The translations under genes and the position numbers were made by a program. Under the pieces are notes generated by a model. The model did no database searches and was not told the DNA's origin. It saw only the letters and a program-made list of their open reading frames with translations. Below, piece by piece: positions 5,809 through 12,393 of a stretch of DNA of 12,393 nucleotides. This stretch comes from Caryophanales bacterium UBA6877. GTDB lineage: Bacteria; Bacillota_I; Bacilli_A; RFN20; CAG-826. The first letter of the stretch is position 1; every line of letters begins with the position of its first letter. The stretch is from NCBI GenBank assembly GCA_002451465.1, contig DKCJ01000017.1, forward strand, positions 10,798-23,190. Reading direction: 5' to 3'.

Positions 5809-8130
5809 TTATTTTGTTGTTTCTGTTTTAGAGAAGTCAACTTCACTATATTTAGCGTTATAAGTAATTTTATCTTCATCATAAAGTCTCTTTAAAATGT
5901 TATAACTCTTATTCTCTTCTGGGACATCGTCATTATCATCATAAACTGTTCCAACAGGAGACTCATCATATGAGTCAACTTTAGTCAAAAGTAAAGCAAA
6001 TTCTTCTTTAGTGCCACCAAAATAGATATGCTCTAAACCAGTGTTTTCAAAGACCCATTCTTGAATTCTTTTTAAACTTGCTGGTAAATATATATCTTTT
6101 AAGGAAGTACAATTTTTAAAAGCAAAATTATCAATCAATTGGAATCCATCTGGTAATTTAAAGTTCTCTATGGCAGTATCTGTAAATGTACCAAAAGGTA
6201 AACCAATGTAATCAAAATTATTATCTTTAGCCTCAGTCAATAATGGGAAATCACCAACGATTTCTTTTAATTTTTTAGATCCATTAAAGACGCCATAATC
6301 CATAAATGTAATTTTTTGAGGGTTAACAAATGTAACCTTAGTTAATTCAGGCAAATCACTAAAAGCATATGTTTCGATTCTTTCAACGTTTTTAGGAATA
6401 ATAATTTCTTTAACATTTGTTCCATCAAGTAATCTTTCAGAAATAACACGGAAACTTTCTGGAATAGTAAACTCAGTGATTCCTGTATCACTAAAGGCAC
6501 ATTCACCAATACTATAAACTGTTTCAGGAATAATTAATTCAGTTAAATTTCGTGATTCATATAAGAAATAACTTGGGATTTTACTAACTCCATAAGGAAC
6601 TTCAAACCTAGTTATTCCAAGAGATTCGCTAAATGCGTATTCTTCCATCGTAAGTTTACTTCCATCCATCTCTTTATTAAATACAATTTCTTTAGCTGAA
6701 TTACCCCAAAATGCATTACTTTCAATTAAAGTTAAAGATTTAGGTAAAACAATTTTTTGAGCTTTAGAATTTGTAGCAGAAAAAGATTTTATGGTCTCTA
6801 CACCTTCTAAAACATTTAAATCATGAGTAAAGGCTGGAGCAACTGCATATAATGCTGTTCCATCTTTACTATAAAGAACATCATCAACTGCTTTGAAATG
6901 TTCATTTTCAGGATCAACCTTGAGTGTTAAAAGATTATTACTACCTAAAATTGCATTACTTGCAAAATCTTCTAAATCTTTATTTATAGTAAGACCTGTA
7001 AGACCTGTTCCAGAGAAAACATAGGCTTCAACCTTTTTAACTGTAGATGGTAAAACAATATCGCCAGTAAATTTTGCACATTTATTAAAAGCACTATTAA
7101 GTAAGTTCTCTACTTTACTTGGAAGTGAATTCATTACTAAATTAGTGCAACCACTAAATGCATAATTACCAATTGTTGTAACGTTATCAGACATTTTAAC
7201 TGAAACTAAACTTGAACAATTTAAGAAAGCATATGGTTGAATTACAGTAACTGTATCTGGTAATGCCGCACTAATTAAAGATGTACATAATGCAAAAGCA
7301 TATTGTCCTAAATAAATAAGTTTAGATGGGAAGTTAATGTGTCTTAAATTTGTACACCCGTAGAAAGCTTTATTGCCAAAATATACGTATTCATCTGGAA
7401 TATTAATTTTTTCAACAGTTGTATTATCTTTAAAAGAACCATCATAAACACCAACAACTTCACGATAATTATATGAAGTAGGTAATGTTACTTCTTTTTC
7501 TGAACCAGAATATTTAACTACATATTTTCCAGCATAATCTCCTGAAGTAAATAAATAGAAAGCATATTCTTTAAAATTAATATCAGTTTCTCCATATTGT
7601 GCTACAAAAACGGTATCACTATTAATTGGAGAATCAAGATCTTTATCCCAACCTAAGAAGGTATAGTTTTTCATATCACTAGATAATCTAGTTGGTTCTT
7701 TACCATTATAATAAGCAAATTCTCCAGGATGAACTGAATCTTCCTCAAGAACAGTTCCATCATAATCTTTAAAAACTACTTTATAAACAATTTTAGTACT
7801 ATCTATAACTTTAATTGTTACTTCATCATATGAATAATCATATTTTTTACTACTACATTTAATAGTAACACTACCTTCATTAACACCAGTTACTAAACCA
7901 CTATCACTAACGGTAGCAACATTTTCATCACTACTTGTCCAAACAAGTTCATCATCTTCGCTTGAATTTAAAGCGCTTAATTGTAAAGTTTTACCTTTAT
8001 AAAGATCGCTAGCACCTTGAATTAAAACGCCAAACTTAGTACTTATAACATTTTTAACATTATCACATGATGTTAAAAGGGTACTACTTAATAAAGCAAG
8101 CGATAAAATAAATGCACCTTTCTTTTTCAT
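5809..8130 (-). CDS. BspA-type leucine-rich repeat lipoprotein (third operon gene)
   Basis: A surface lipoprotein of 773 residues and clear paralogue of the gene that follows it. Domains in order are: basic signal peptide with lipobox LTSC and Cys22; Big_2 Ig-like domain (about 33-109, with WTSSDENVATVSDSGLVTGV); InlB/Flg_new-type repeat (about 114-182, with FKDYDGTVLEEDSV, EPTR and FLGWDKD); and an LRR_5 array from about 190 to 708. The C-terminus (IYFGGTKEEF, then about 50 residues ending in ITYNAKYS) resembles the GT-type capping module seen in many BspA-like proteins. It ends in a hydrophilic tail without a wall-sorting signal, so attachment should be by lipid only. AAGGAG stands 7 nt before the ATG and overlaps the stop codon of the preceding gene, with 12 nt between the genes, which suggests translational coupling. 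Binding to host or bacterial surfaces is the usual proposal for this family; nothing here fixes the target. Confidence 0.94.
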   Translation of the reverse strand: MKKKGAFILSLALLSSTLLTSCDNVKNVISTKFGVLIQGASDLYKGKTLQLSALNSSEDDELVWTSSDENVATVSDSGLVTGVNEGSVTIKCSSKKYDYSYDEVTIKVIDSTKIVYKVVFKDYDGTVLEEDSVHPGEFAYYNGKEPTRLSSDMKNYTFLGWDKDLDSPINSDTVFVAQYGETDINFKEYAFYLFTSGDYAGKYVVKYSGSEKEVTLPTSYNYREVVGVYDGSFKDNTTVEKINIPDEYVYFGNKAFYGCTNLRHINFPSKLIYLGQYAFALCTSLISAALPDTVTVIQPYAFLNCSSLVSVKMSDNVTTIGNYAFSGCTNLVMNSLPSKVENLLNSAFNKCAKFTGDIVLPSTVKKVEAYVFSGTGLTGLTINKDLEDFASNAILGSNNLLTLKVDPENEHFKAVDDVLYSKDGTALYAVAPAFTHDLNVLEGVETIKSFSATNSKAQKIVLPKSLTLIESNAFWGNSAKEIVFNKEMDGSKLTMEEYAFSESLGITRFEVPYGVSKIPSYFLYESRNLTELIIPETVYSIGECAFSDTGITEFTIPESFRVISERLLDGTNVKEIIIPKNVERIETYAFSDLPELTKVTFVNPQKITFMDYGVFNGSKKLKEIVGDFPLLTEAKDNNFDYIGLPFGTFTDTAIENFKLPDGFQLIDNFAFKNCTSLKDIYLPASLKRIQEWVFENTGLEHIYFGGTKEEFALLLTKVDSYDESPVGTVYDDNDDVPEENKSYNILKRLYDEDKITYNAKYSEVDFSKTETTK
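6007..7563 (-). repeat. LRR_5 (BspA-type) repeat array, about 19 units
   Basis: Residues 190-708 of the 773-residue protein. The first units are regular 23-mers with AFxxCTxL starts (AFYGCTNLRHINFP, AFLNCSSLVSVKMS, AFSGCTNL). Later units are more diverged and mixed with shorter TG-type units (FSDTGITEFTIP, FENTGLEHIYF). A DGxxY-type insert (DDVLYSKDGTALYAVAP) lies near 415-432. The count is by hand and depends on how the diverged units are split. Confidence 0.88.
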
Positions 8131-8142
8131 ACTTAATCTCCT

Positions 8143-10017
8143 TTAATCTAAACTACTTATAAAGTTTTCAACAACTATGGCTTTAGCTGTGCCAATTTCA
8201 TCAATTTTATGTGAAGTATAATAAACATCAGCGCCATAAACGAAGAAATAATATAAATCGAATTCACTTACTTCTTTACTTTCTGAATATTTTAATCCGC
8301 CGAGTCCTACGCCATAGCCATCATAATCACCATAGCCAAGAATTTTTCCAAAACTTGTCGCGATTTCACTATCAGTTAAGGCATATAAAGAAACATTATT
8401 TCCATCGATACTAAATTTGGTTGATTTATATAAATCTAAATTATCATTATTAAAGGCATCTGTTGATGAGAAATAATCATAATATTCAGGGAATGTATAC
8501 CAATCATTATAATCAGTATCTTCTTCACCTAAAACGAATTTATCTTGACCATTTTCTTTTACAACAGTAAAGTTATAAACTTTGCTTCCATCATATATTT
8601 TGCCTGTATCAGTATATGTTGGTGTCTCTTCATCTTTAGTTTCATTTAAATACTTTAAATAGTCTTCACTATAATCAAAATATAAATAATTTGGCGTGTA
8701 ATAGACATAACCCATATGGTAAGTCATTGGAAGGACACTACCAACTGTTACATTTCCCATATCAAATTTATAATGATCTTTTTTAAGAGCTTCTTGAACT
8801 TTAATTACTTCATTATAAGTATCAAGACCACCTTTCTCATCATCAAGATAAGCAGTTACCTTTGGTAAAACGCCATTAGGATCATCGATCTTACTAACAG
8901 TAAAAGTAACTTCTCCAAGACCTTGGTATAAGGTTAAATAAACTTCAAATGACATTTCATCTAAAACTTTGAATTTTAATTTAGAAACATAACTACCATA
9001 TCCTGAAAGTCCAAGATAAGTCATAAGTTTTTCATTAGTTTCAGAATCATTTATTGTAAAGTAACCATTTATTGATCTTTTTGGAGCAAGTTCATAATCA
9101 AAAACTTCGTTAAAGTAAGAGAAACCTTCAAAATTACCCCACGAACTATGATTTATGTATGAGCCAGGAACAACTTCTCCTTTTTCATCTAATCTATATT
9201 CAAAAACACCTCTATCATGATAAGAAGCGGTACCTTCTTCACCAATAGAATATTGATAAGCGTAGCCTACTTTATTTTCGCCATTTTCTAAATAATAGCA
9301 ATAATCATCATAATATTCTTTATAGTCTAATGCGGAAGAACCAATCTTACCTCTTGCTGAAACCATAAATTTATCAGCATATTCAAGAGATTCTAAAACT
9401 TTTGATAAACTTTCATCAACTGGAGCACTAACAACTTCATATTCAAAAGTTTTACTATCAGCACCTAAGTATGAAACAGTTGCGGTAAATTTACCAACAT
9501 TTGCTAAAAGTTCACCTGATTTTGGATTAGTTACATAATCTTTTACTTCTTTTGTGGTCACTTTTCCATTTTCATCAGTTTCTTTTAAACTAACCTTTAA
9601 TCCATCTAAAGAAAATGTTGAACCTTGATCATATTTTAATAAGGTTGGTAAACTATCAAGAACTAATTCTTTTTTAGTTTCAGTTTTATTTGTAAAATCA
9701 TCATCAACAACATTTAAGGTTATTTTTGATTTATATTTTAAATCATCTTTTCTAGCACCAGTAATCGTAACCTCACCAACACTTAAGCCCTTAACAACAC
9801 CTTTTTCACTAACGGTTGCAACACTTTCATTACTAGAAGAGTAAACAACTTCGCCATCACTAAGATTGCTTTTTAAAGTAAGTTCCTCTCCTATTTTTAA
9901 AACTAATGTGCTTGCAGTTAAGGTTATAGCATTACTATCTATTACACTAGAATAATTGTTACAACTAAATAGTAATGAACTAGTTAATAAACTAACAGCC
10001 AATAATCTTTTTTTCAT
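8143..10017 (-). CDS. Ig-like domain lipoprotein with duplicated C-terminal region
   Basis: A surface lipoprotein of 624 residues. The signal peptide MKKRLLAVSLLTSSLLFSC ends in a lipobox with Cys19. A Big_2 Ig-like domain follows (about 30-103, with YSSSNESVATVSEKGVVKG and VGEVTITG), then a second beta domain resembling Big_3 (about 115-197, with YDQGSTFSLDGLKVSL and VGKFTATVSYLG). Residues 205-624 are a tyrosine-rich region I cannot assign; it seems to hold two diverged copies of one domain (about 205-395 and 400-624). By my count about 59 of 624 residues are Tyr. The frame is open to an ATG at 10047 inside the end of the preceding gene, but GGAGG stands 5 nt before the ATG at 10017, which begins a normal lipoprotein signal, so I use 10017. 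The gene is 13 nt behind the first gene of the operon and 12 nt ahead of the third. The stalk domains are confident; the C-terminal function is unknown. Confidence 0.9.
   Translation of the reverse strand: MKKRLLAVSLLTSSLLFSCNNYSSVIDSNAITLTASTLVLKIGEELTLKSNLSDGEVVYSSSNESVATVSEKGVVKGLSVGEVTITGARKDDLKYKSKITLNVVDDDFTNKTETKKELVLDSLPTLLKYDQGSTFSLDGLKVSLKETDENGKVTTKEVKDYVTNPKSGELLANVGKFTATVSYLGADSKTFEYEVVSAPVDESLSKVLESLEYADKFMVSARGKIGSSALDYKEYYDDYCYYLENGENKVGYAYQYSIGEEGTASYHDRGVFEYRLDEKGEVVPGSYINHSSWGNFEGFSYFNEVFDYELAPKRSINGYFTINDSETNEKLMTYLGLSGYGSYVSKLKFKVLDEMSFEVYLTLYQGLGEVTFTVSKIDDPNGVLPKVTAYLDDEKGGLDTYNEVIKVQEALKKDHYKFDMGNVTVGSVLPMTYHMGYVYYTPNYLYFDYSEDYLKYLNETKDEETPTYTDTGKIYDGSKVYNFTVVKENGQDKFVLGEEDTDYNDWYTFPEYYDYFSSTDAFNNDNLDLYKSTKFSIDGNNVSLYALTDSEIATSFGKILGYGDYDGYGVGLGGLKYSESKEVSEFDLYYFFVYGADVYYTSHKIDEIGTAKAIVVENFISSLD
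8146..9405 (-). repeat. Probable tandem duplicated domain in the Ig-like lipoprotein
   Basis: The halves about 205-395 and 400-624 follow the same order. First comes a helix (SLSKVLESLEYADKF; EVIKVQEALKKDHYKF). Then come strands with YY-rich edges (DYKEYYDDYCYYLEN; MGYVYYTPNYLYFDYS), and a YF block (FEGFSYFNEVFDYEL; FPEYYDYFSSTDAF). Next is a polar strand plus short helix ending in a Gly-rich turn (YFTINDSETNEKLMTYLGLS; FSIDGNNVSLYALTDSEI then GKILGYG). Last is a closing pair of strands. Identity is low, so this is a by-eye structural alignment. A LolA/LppX-like half-barrel is a possible fold, unproven. Confidence 0.45.
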
Positions 10018-10022
10018 ATTTT

Positions 10023-10027
10023 CCTCC
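10023..10027 (-). promoter_or_regulatory. Ribosome binding site deciding the start of the second operon gene
   Basis: GGAGG on the minus strand, 5 nt before the ATG at 10017 and within the 13-nt gap after the stop codon of the first operon gene. It rules against the ATG at 10047, which overlaps the upstream gene and adds ten residues before a standard lipoprotein signal. Confidence 0.75.
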
Positions 10028-10030
10028 GTT

Positions 10031-12163
10031 TTATTTATATAATCCAACTAAATAATACGAAGAACTATAACTAGTGTGGTAGACAATAACACCAGTCTTT
10101 GTATCTTGATAAAATTTAATTGATTCATCAGAATTTGTTCCAATATAACTATAATCTTCAGATTTATTTAAAGCTTCTTCTAAAACACTATTGTAATAAC
10201 TATCTGCTCCAAATGATTTAGTTGGAATTAAAATTAATCCACGATCATATGTGCTATCAAAATATTCTTCAGCAATAACATCTTTATCACCTTTTACTAA
10301 TTGATCTAATCCTGGTATTTTAAAATCATCTCCAAAATTAAATCTAAATTTAAGATAATTATAAATATCGCTTACACTAGCGGATTTTAATTCAGTTATA
10401 TAATTATTATAAAAAAGCTTAATAACTAATTCATCTTCGTCATAAGAAATATAAATTGTAAAGAATTGATCCTTAGAAACATAAATACTAACGTCTTTAG
10501 TAGAATTTTCACTATCTTTTACCCATAAATTAGTTTTTTCTAATTCGCTAGCATATTCTTCTTTAGTGGTTACGCTTTTATTAACGCTCATATAATAAGT
10601 ATATGCCATAGTAGAATTATTATTAGTTAAATAACCACTACTGTAAGAGCCTTTACCATTAATTAAAGGAATTGTTTTAATATCACTCTTTCCTTTACTT
10701 TGTTTTTCAATCCAATTTTCAACATTATTTAAAATATTACCTGGGTGAGAATAACAAATTAATGCGTATCCACTCCAATAACTATTTGTCTTTTTAACAT
10801 ATTCGATAGTAACATTTAATAAATTATAGTCATAAGAATAGTTATACCTTCCATAATCACCATAATCGACATATTCGCCTTGATAGCCAAGTTTAACTAA
10901 AGAATCTACATATTTATCTAAATCTTCTTTACTAGAAACACTAACATAATATCCGCATACAGCATTATCGCCTATATAACCAGCTAAAATAGAACCATAT
11001 CCTTTACCACTAGTAAATGTTGGGAATAAATTTTCATCATAATTATAACCTGTTACATTTTTATATGAATCTTTTACATCAGTTAAATTTAACGTTGTTG
11101 TATATAAAGATGCTAAAAGTACAGTAACCATATTTTCGCTATATTCTGCTTGAATTAAAGTTGAATAAGTTTCATCTACGGCATATGAATAATTACCATT
11201 AGCGTCTGTTTCAGGAGTCGCTAAATTATTAGCTTGTAGGCAATCATAGAAATCATTTACTGCATTTTCAGCATCAGTTGGCACATAACTAAATGTCTTA
11301 TAGTAAGTTCCATTTTTATAAAGGTAATTCGTATAAAAATTTTTAGTTTTTGAAAAATCAACAGCATATAAATAATTTTCATTTAATACGCTTCTTACAT
11401 CTTGAACAAAAAATTGACTTGTAACGAAATTACTTGGAAATTTATTTTGTTCATCATTAAAAGCATATGACAGCTTCAAAATCTTATTACTTTCATCATA
11501 ATTTAAAGTAACATTATATGCTTTAAGTTTATCTAAATAAGTATTTTTACTAACTTCTTTAAATTTATATTTTCTTAATAAATCAGACTTAAAATTATCA
11601 TATCCTTCTTTTTTAATATGTTTAAATGTAAGTTCTTTATAATCTTCACTAATTGTTGGCATCTCACTTGTAGATACAAATGGAAGAGTTGAATAACCTA
11701 AAGACATGAAATTGCCAAGATAGGTAGTAATACTTTGCTTTAATGCTTCTGTATAATCGCTAAAAACAAAACCAGCATAAATATTTAAGTCTTCTTTAAC
11801 TATAAAACTATCAAAATCAAAAGCATTTTCTTTATTTAAATCATAAGCACTTTCGCTATCTTTAAACCATCCTTGAAATTCTCCGGACGAGTAATTCAAA
11901 ATTTTATCATATTTTTCTTTAGCATTTACCATTTCATTATACTCAAGTGCTTTACTAATTGTATCGCCATACTTAACACCAATAGTAAATGTTAATTGAT
12001 CTTCTTTTTTTGTTGATGTGACACTATCAACATTTAAAGTAACATTTAAAATCTTTTTATTATTAACTTTGTTATCTTCTTCCTCCTTTTTACCACAACC
12101 GCTTAAAATTGATACACTACTTAGTACCAATAAGCCTAATTTCAACAAACGACAACAACTCAT
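10031..12163 (-). CDS. Large tyrosine-rich repeat lipoprotein (first operon gene)
   Basis: A 710-residue surface lipoprotein. The signal peptide ends in lipobox LSGC with the lipidated cysteine at 23, followed by a charged linker (GKKEEEDNK). Residues about 57-134 form one divergent InlB/Flg_new-type repeat (VKYGDTISKAL, FQGWFKDSESAYDLN, VKEDLNIYAGF). The remaining 575 residues match no family I recognise, but they fall into five consecutive modules of about 115 residues (described separately). By hand count about 75 of 710 residues are tyrosine. AGGAGG lies 7 nt before the ATG, the strongest ribosome site in the window. This is the promoter-proximal gene; the next starts 13 nt after its stop. 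There is no sortase motif, C-terminal membrane helix or recognisable catalytic motif, so a binding or structural role is more likely than an enzyme. Lipidation is well supported; the function is unknown. Confidence 0.92.
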   Translation of the reverse strand: MSCCRLLKLGLLVLSSVSILSGCGKKEEEDNKVNNKKILNVTLNVDSVTSTKKEDQLTFTIGVKYGDTISKALEYNEMVNAKEKYDKILNYSSGEFQGWFKDSESAYDLNKENAFDFDSFIVKEDLNIYAGFVFSDYTEALKQSITTYLGNFMSLGYSTLPFVSTSEMPTISEDYKELTFKHIKKEGYDNFKSDLLRKYKFKEVSKNTYLDKLKAYNVTLNYDESNKILKLSYAFNDEQNKFPSNFVTSQFFVQDVRSVLNENYLYAVDFSKTKNFYTNYLYKNGTYYKTFSYVPTDAENAVNDFYDCLQANNLATPETDANGNYSYAVDETYSTLIQAEYSENMVTVLLASLYTTTLNLTDVKDSYKNVTGYNYDENLFPTFTSGKGYGSILAGYIGDNAVCGYYVSVSSKEDLDKYVDSLVKLGYQGEYVDYGDYGRYNYSYDYNLLNVTIEYVKKTNSYWSGYALICYSHPGNILNNVENWIEKQSKGKSDIKTIPLINGKGSYSSGYLTNNNSTMAYTYYMSVNKSVTTKEEYASELEKTNLWVKDSENSTKDVSIYVSKDQFFTIYISYDEDELVIKLFYNNYITELKSASVSDIYNYLKFRFNFGDDFKIPGLDQLVKGDKDVIAEEYFDSTYDRGLILIPTKSFGADSYYNSVLEEALNKSEDYSYIGTNSDESIKFYQDTKTGVIVYHTSYSSSYYLVGLYK
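10034..11752 (-). repeat. Five tandem ~115-residue alpha/beta modules
   Basis: In the 710-residue lipoprotein the modules start near residues 138, 251, 361, 476 and 596. Each has a helix (ALKQSITTYL, FFVQDVRSVL, TDVKDSYKNV, NILNNVENWIEKQ, VSDIYNYLKF). Proline follows the helix in at least four modules, as LP, FP, IP and IP. Then come a strand and second helix (YDNFKSDLL, AENAVNDFYDCL, KEDLDKYVDSLV, KEEYASELEK, DSYYNSVLEEAL). Each closes with a two-strand hairpin (NVTLNYDESNKILKLSYAF, TLIQAEYSENMVTVLLASLY, VTIEYV...SGYALICYS, FTIYISYDEDELVIKLFYN, GVIVYHTSYSSSYYLVGLY). Sequence identity is low, but element order and spacing are steady. Confidence 0.65.
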
Positions 12164-12308
12164 TTAAAAACCTCCTAATTAAAATATTTAAAAAATATTC
12201 AACTTAAATATTTTAGATTATTAAAAAAAATATTTATTGTTATTACACAATTCTTAATAAATACTTAATAAACTAAAAAATTTTAAATATAAATATCCCC
12301 CAAATCTT
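12164..12308 (-). other. AT-rich leader of the lipoprotein operon
   Basis: About 145 nt between the predicted transcription start and the first ATG, almost entirely A and T. It contains a GGGGG run near 12297-12301, close to the predicted start. It also has several AATATTT-type copies between 12181 and 12235, two of which can form an all-A/T 8-bp hairpin (12192-12199 with 12207-12214). I see no known riboswitch, T-box or leader peptide. Confidence 0.3.
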
Positions 12309-12314
12309 TCTTAT

Positions 12315-12343
12315 ATAATATATTTTCTAAAAATTATAATCAA
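12315..12343 (-). promoter_or_regulatory. Candidate promoter of the four-lipoprotein operon
   Basis: On the minus strand, TTGATT (12338-12343) is followed after 17 nt by TATTAT (12315-12320). These match the sigma-A consensus at four and five of six positions. A perfect TATAAT at 12333-12338 is an alternative -10 but has no good -35. In DNA this AT-rich, chance matches are common, so the assignment is tentative. Confidence 0.4.
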
Positions 12344-12393
12344 TTTATATTTTAGAAATTAAATAATCAAAATGTTAGCTTTCAAATGATGTG

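Noticed and set aside
3455..7563. CRISPR-like regular spacing in the LRR genes
   Set aside because: The periodicity is about 69 nt and reflects 23-residue protein repeats in one continuous reading frame; there are no identical direct repeats with unique spacers.
8211..8414. Plus-strand His-rich 67-residue open frame
   Set aside because: The His-rich composition comes from reading Tyr/Asp-rich codons of the minus-strand lipoprotein gene backwards; there is no ribosome site or promoter.
3350..12163. Cell-wall sorting (LPXTG) signals in the large surface proteins
   Set aside because: None of the four C-termini has LPXTG, a hydrophobic segment and a basic tail; all four instead have lipobox signal peptides.
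12237..12250. TTGT-N6-ACAA inverted repeat as an operator
   Set aside because: Only four bases per arm in A/T-rich sequence, with no second copy; not distinguishable from chance.

Overview
The window is AT-rich DNA from a low-GC Gram-positive lineage. Long genes stop at TAA and tryptophan is written TGG with no in-frame TGA, so the standard code fits better than the Mycoplasma code. A class I arginyl-tRNA synthetase next to a cluster of large surface lipoproteins made of bacterial Ig-like domains, InlB/Flg_new-type repeats and BspA-type leucine-rich repeats suggests a gut- or mucosa-associated member of the Bacilli/Erysipelotrichia/uncultured Mollicutes-like groups. The lineage is inferred from domain style and composition, not from a marker phylogeny.

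Layout. Positions 1-115 are AT-rich and hold no gene I can support. argS lies on the minus strand (159-1814), with its own rho-independent terminator (about 110-143) and a -10 box at 1844-1849. Two plus-strand genes follow. The first (from 1950) encodes a probable secreted protein whose frame breaks in an eight-A run (2448-2455) and continues in the -1 frame to 2593, possibly with a second shift to 2646. The second (2657-3232) encodes a small lipoprotein. A bidirectional terminator (3295-3327) separates this pair from the convergent minus-strand cluster.

The main feature is a four-gene minus-strand operon, read from about 12.3 kb down to 3.35 kb, with 12-14 nt between genes and a good Shine-Dalgarno before each. 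In transcription order: a 710-residue lipoprotein with one Flg_new-like repeat and five roughly 115-residue alpha/beta modules that I cannot assign to a family; a 624-residue lipoprotein with Big_2 and Big_3-like Ig domains followed by what looks like a duplicated C-terminal domain; and two paralogous lipoproteins (773 and 814 residues), each with Big_2, an InlB/Flg_new-type repeat and a long BspA-type LRR_5 array. All four carry a lipobox cysteine, and none shows a sortase signal or C-terminal membrane anchor.

A working picture is that the operon makes a set of membrane-tethered display proteins. Each has a lipid anchor, then a small beta-domain stalk, then a large repeat-built binding surface. 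They may act together at the cell surface in adhesion or in capturing host or diet polymers. That role is inference; the shared architecture and tight gene spacing are visible in the sequence.
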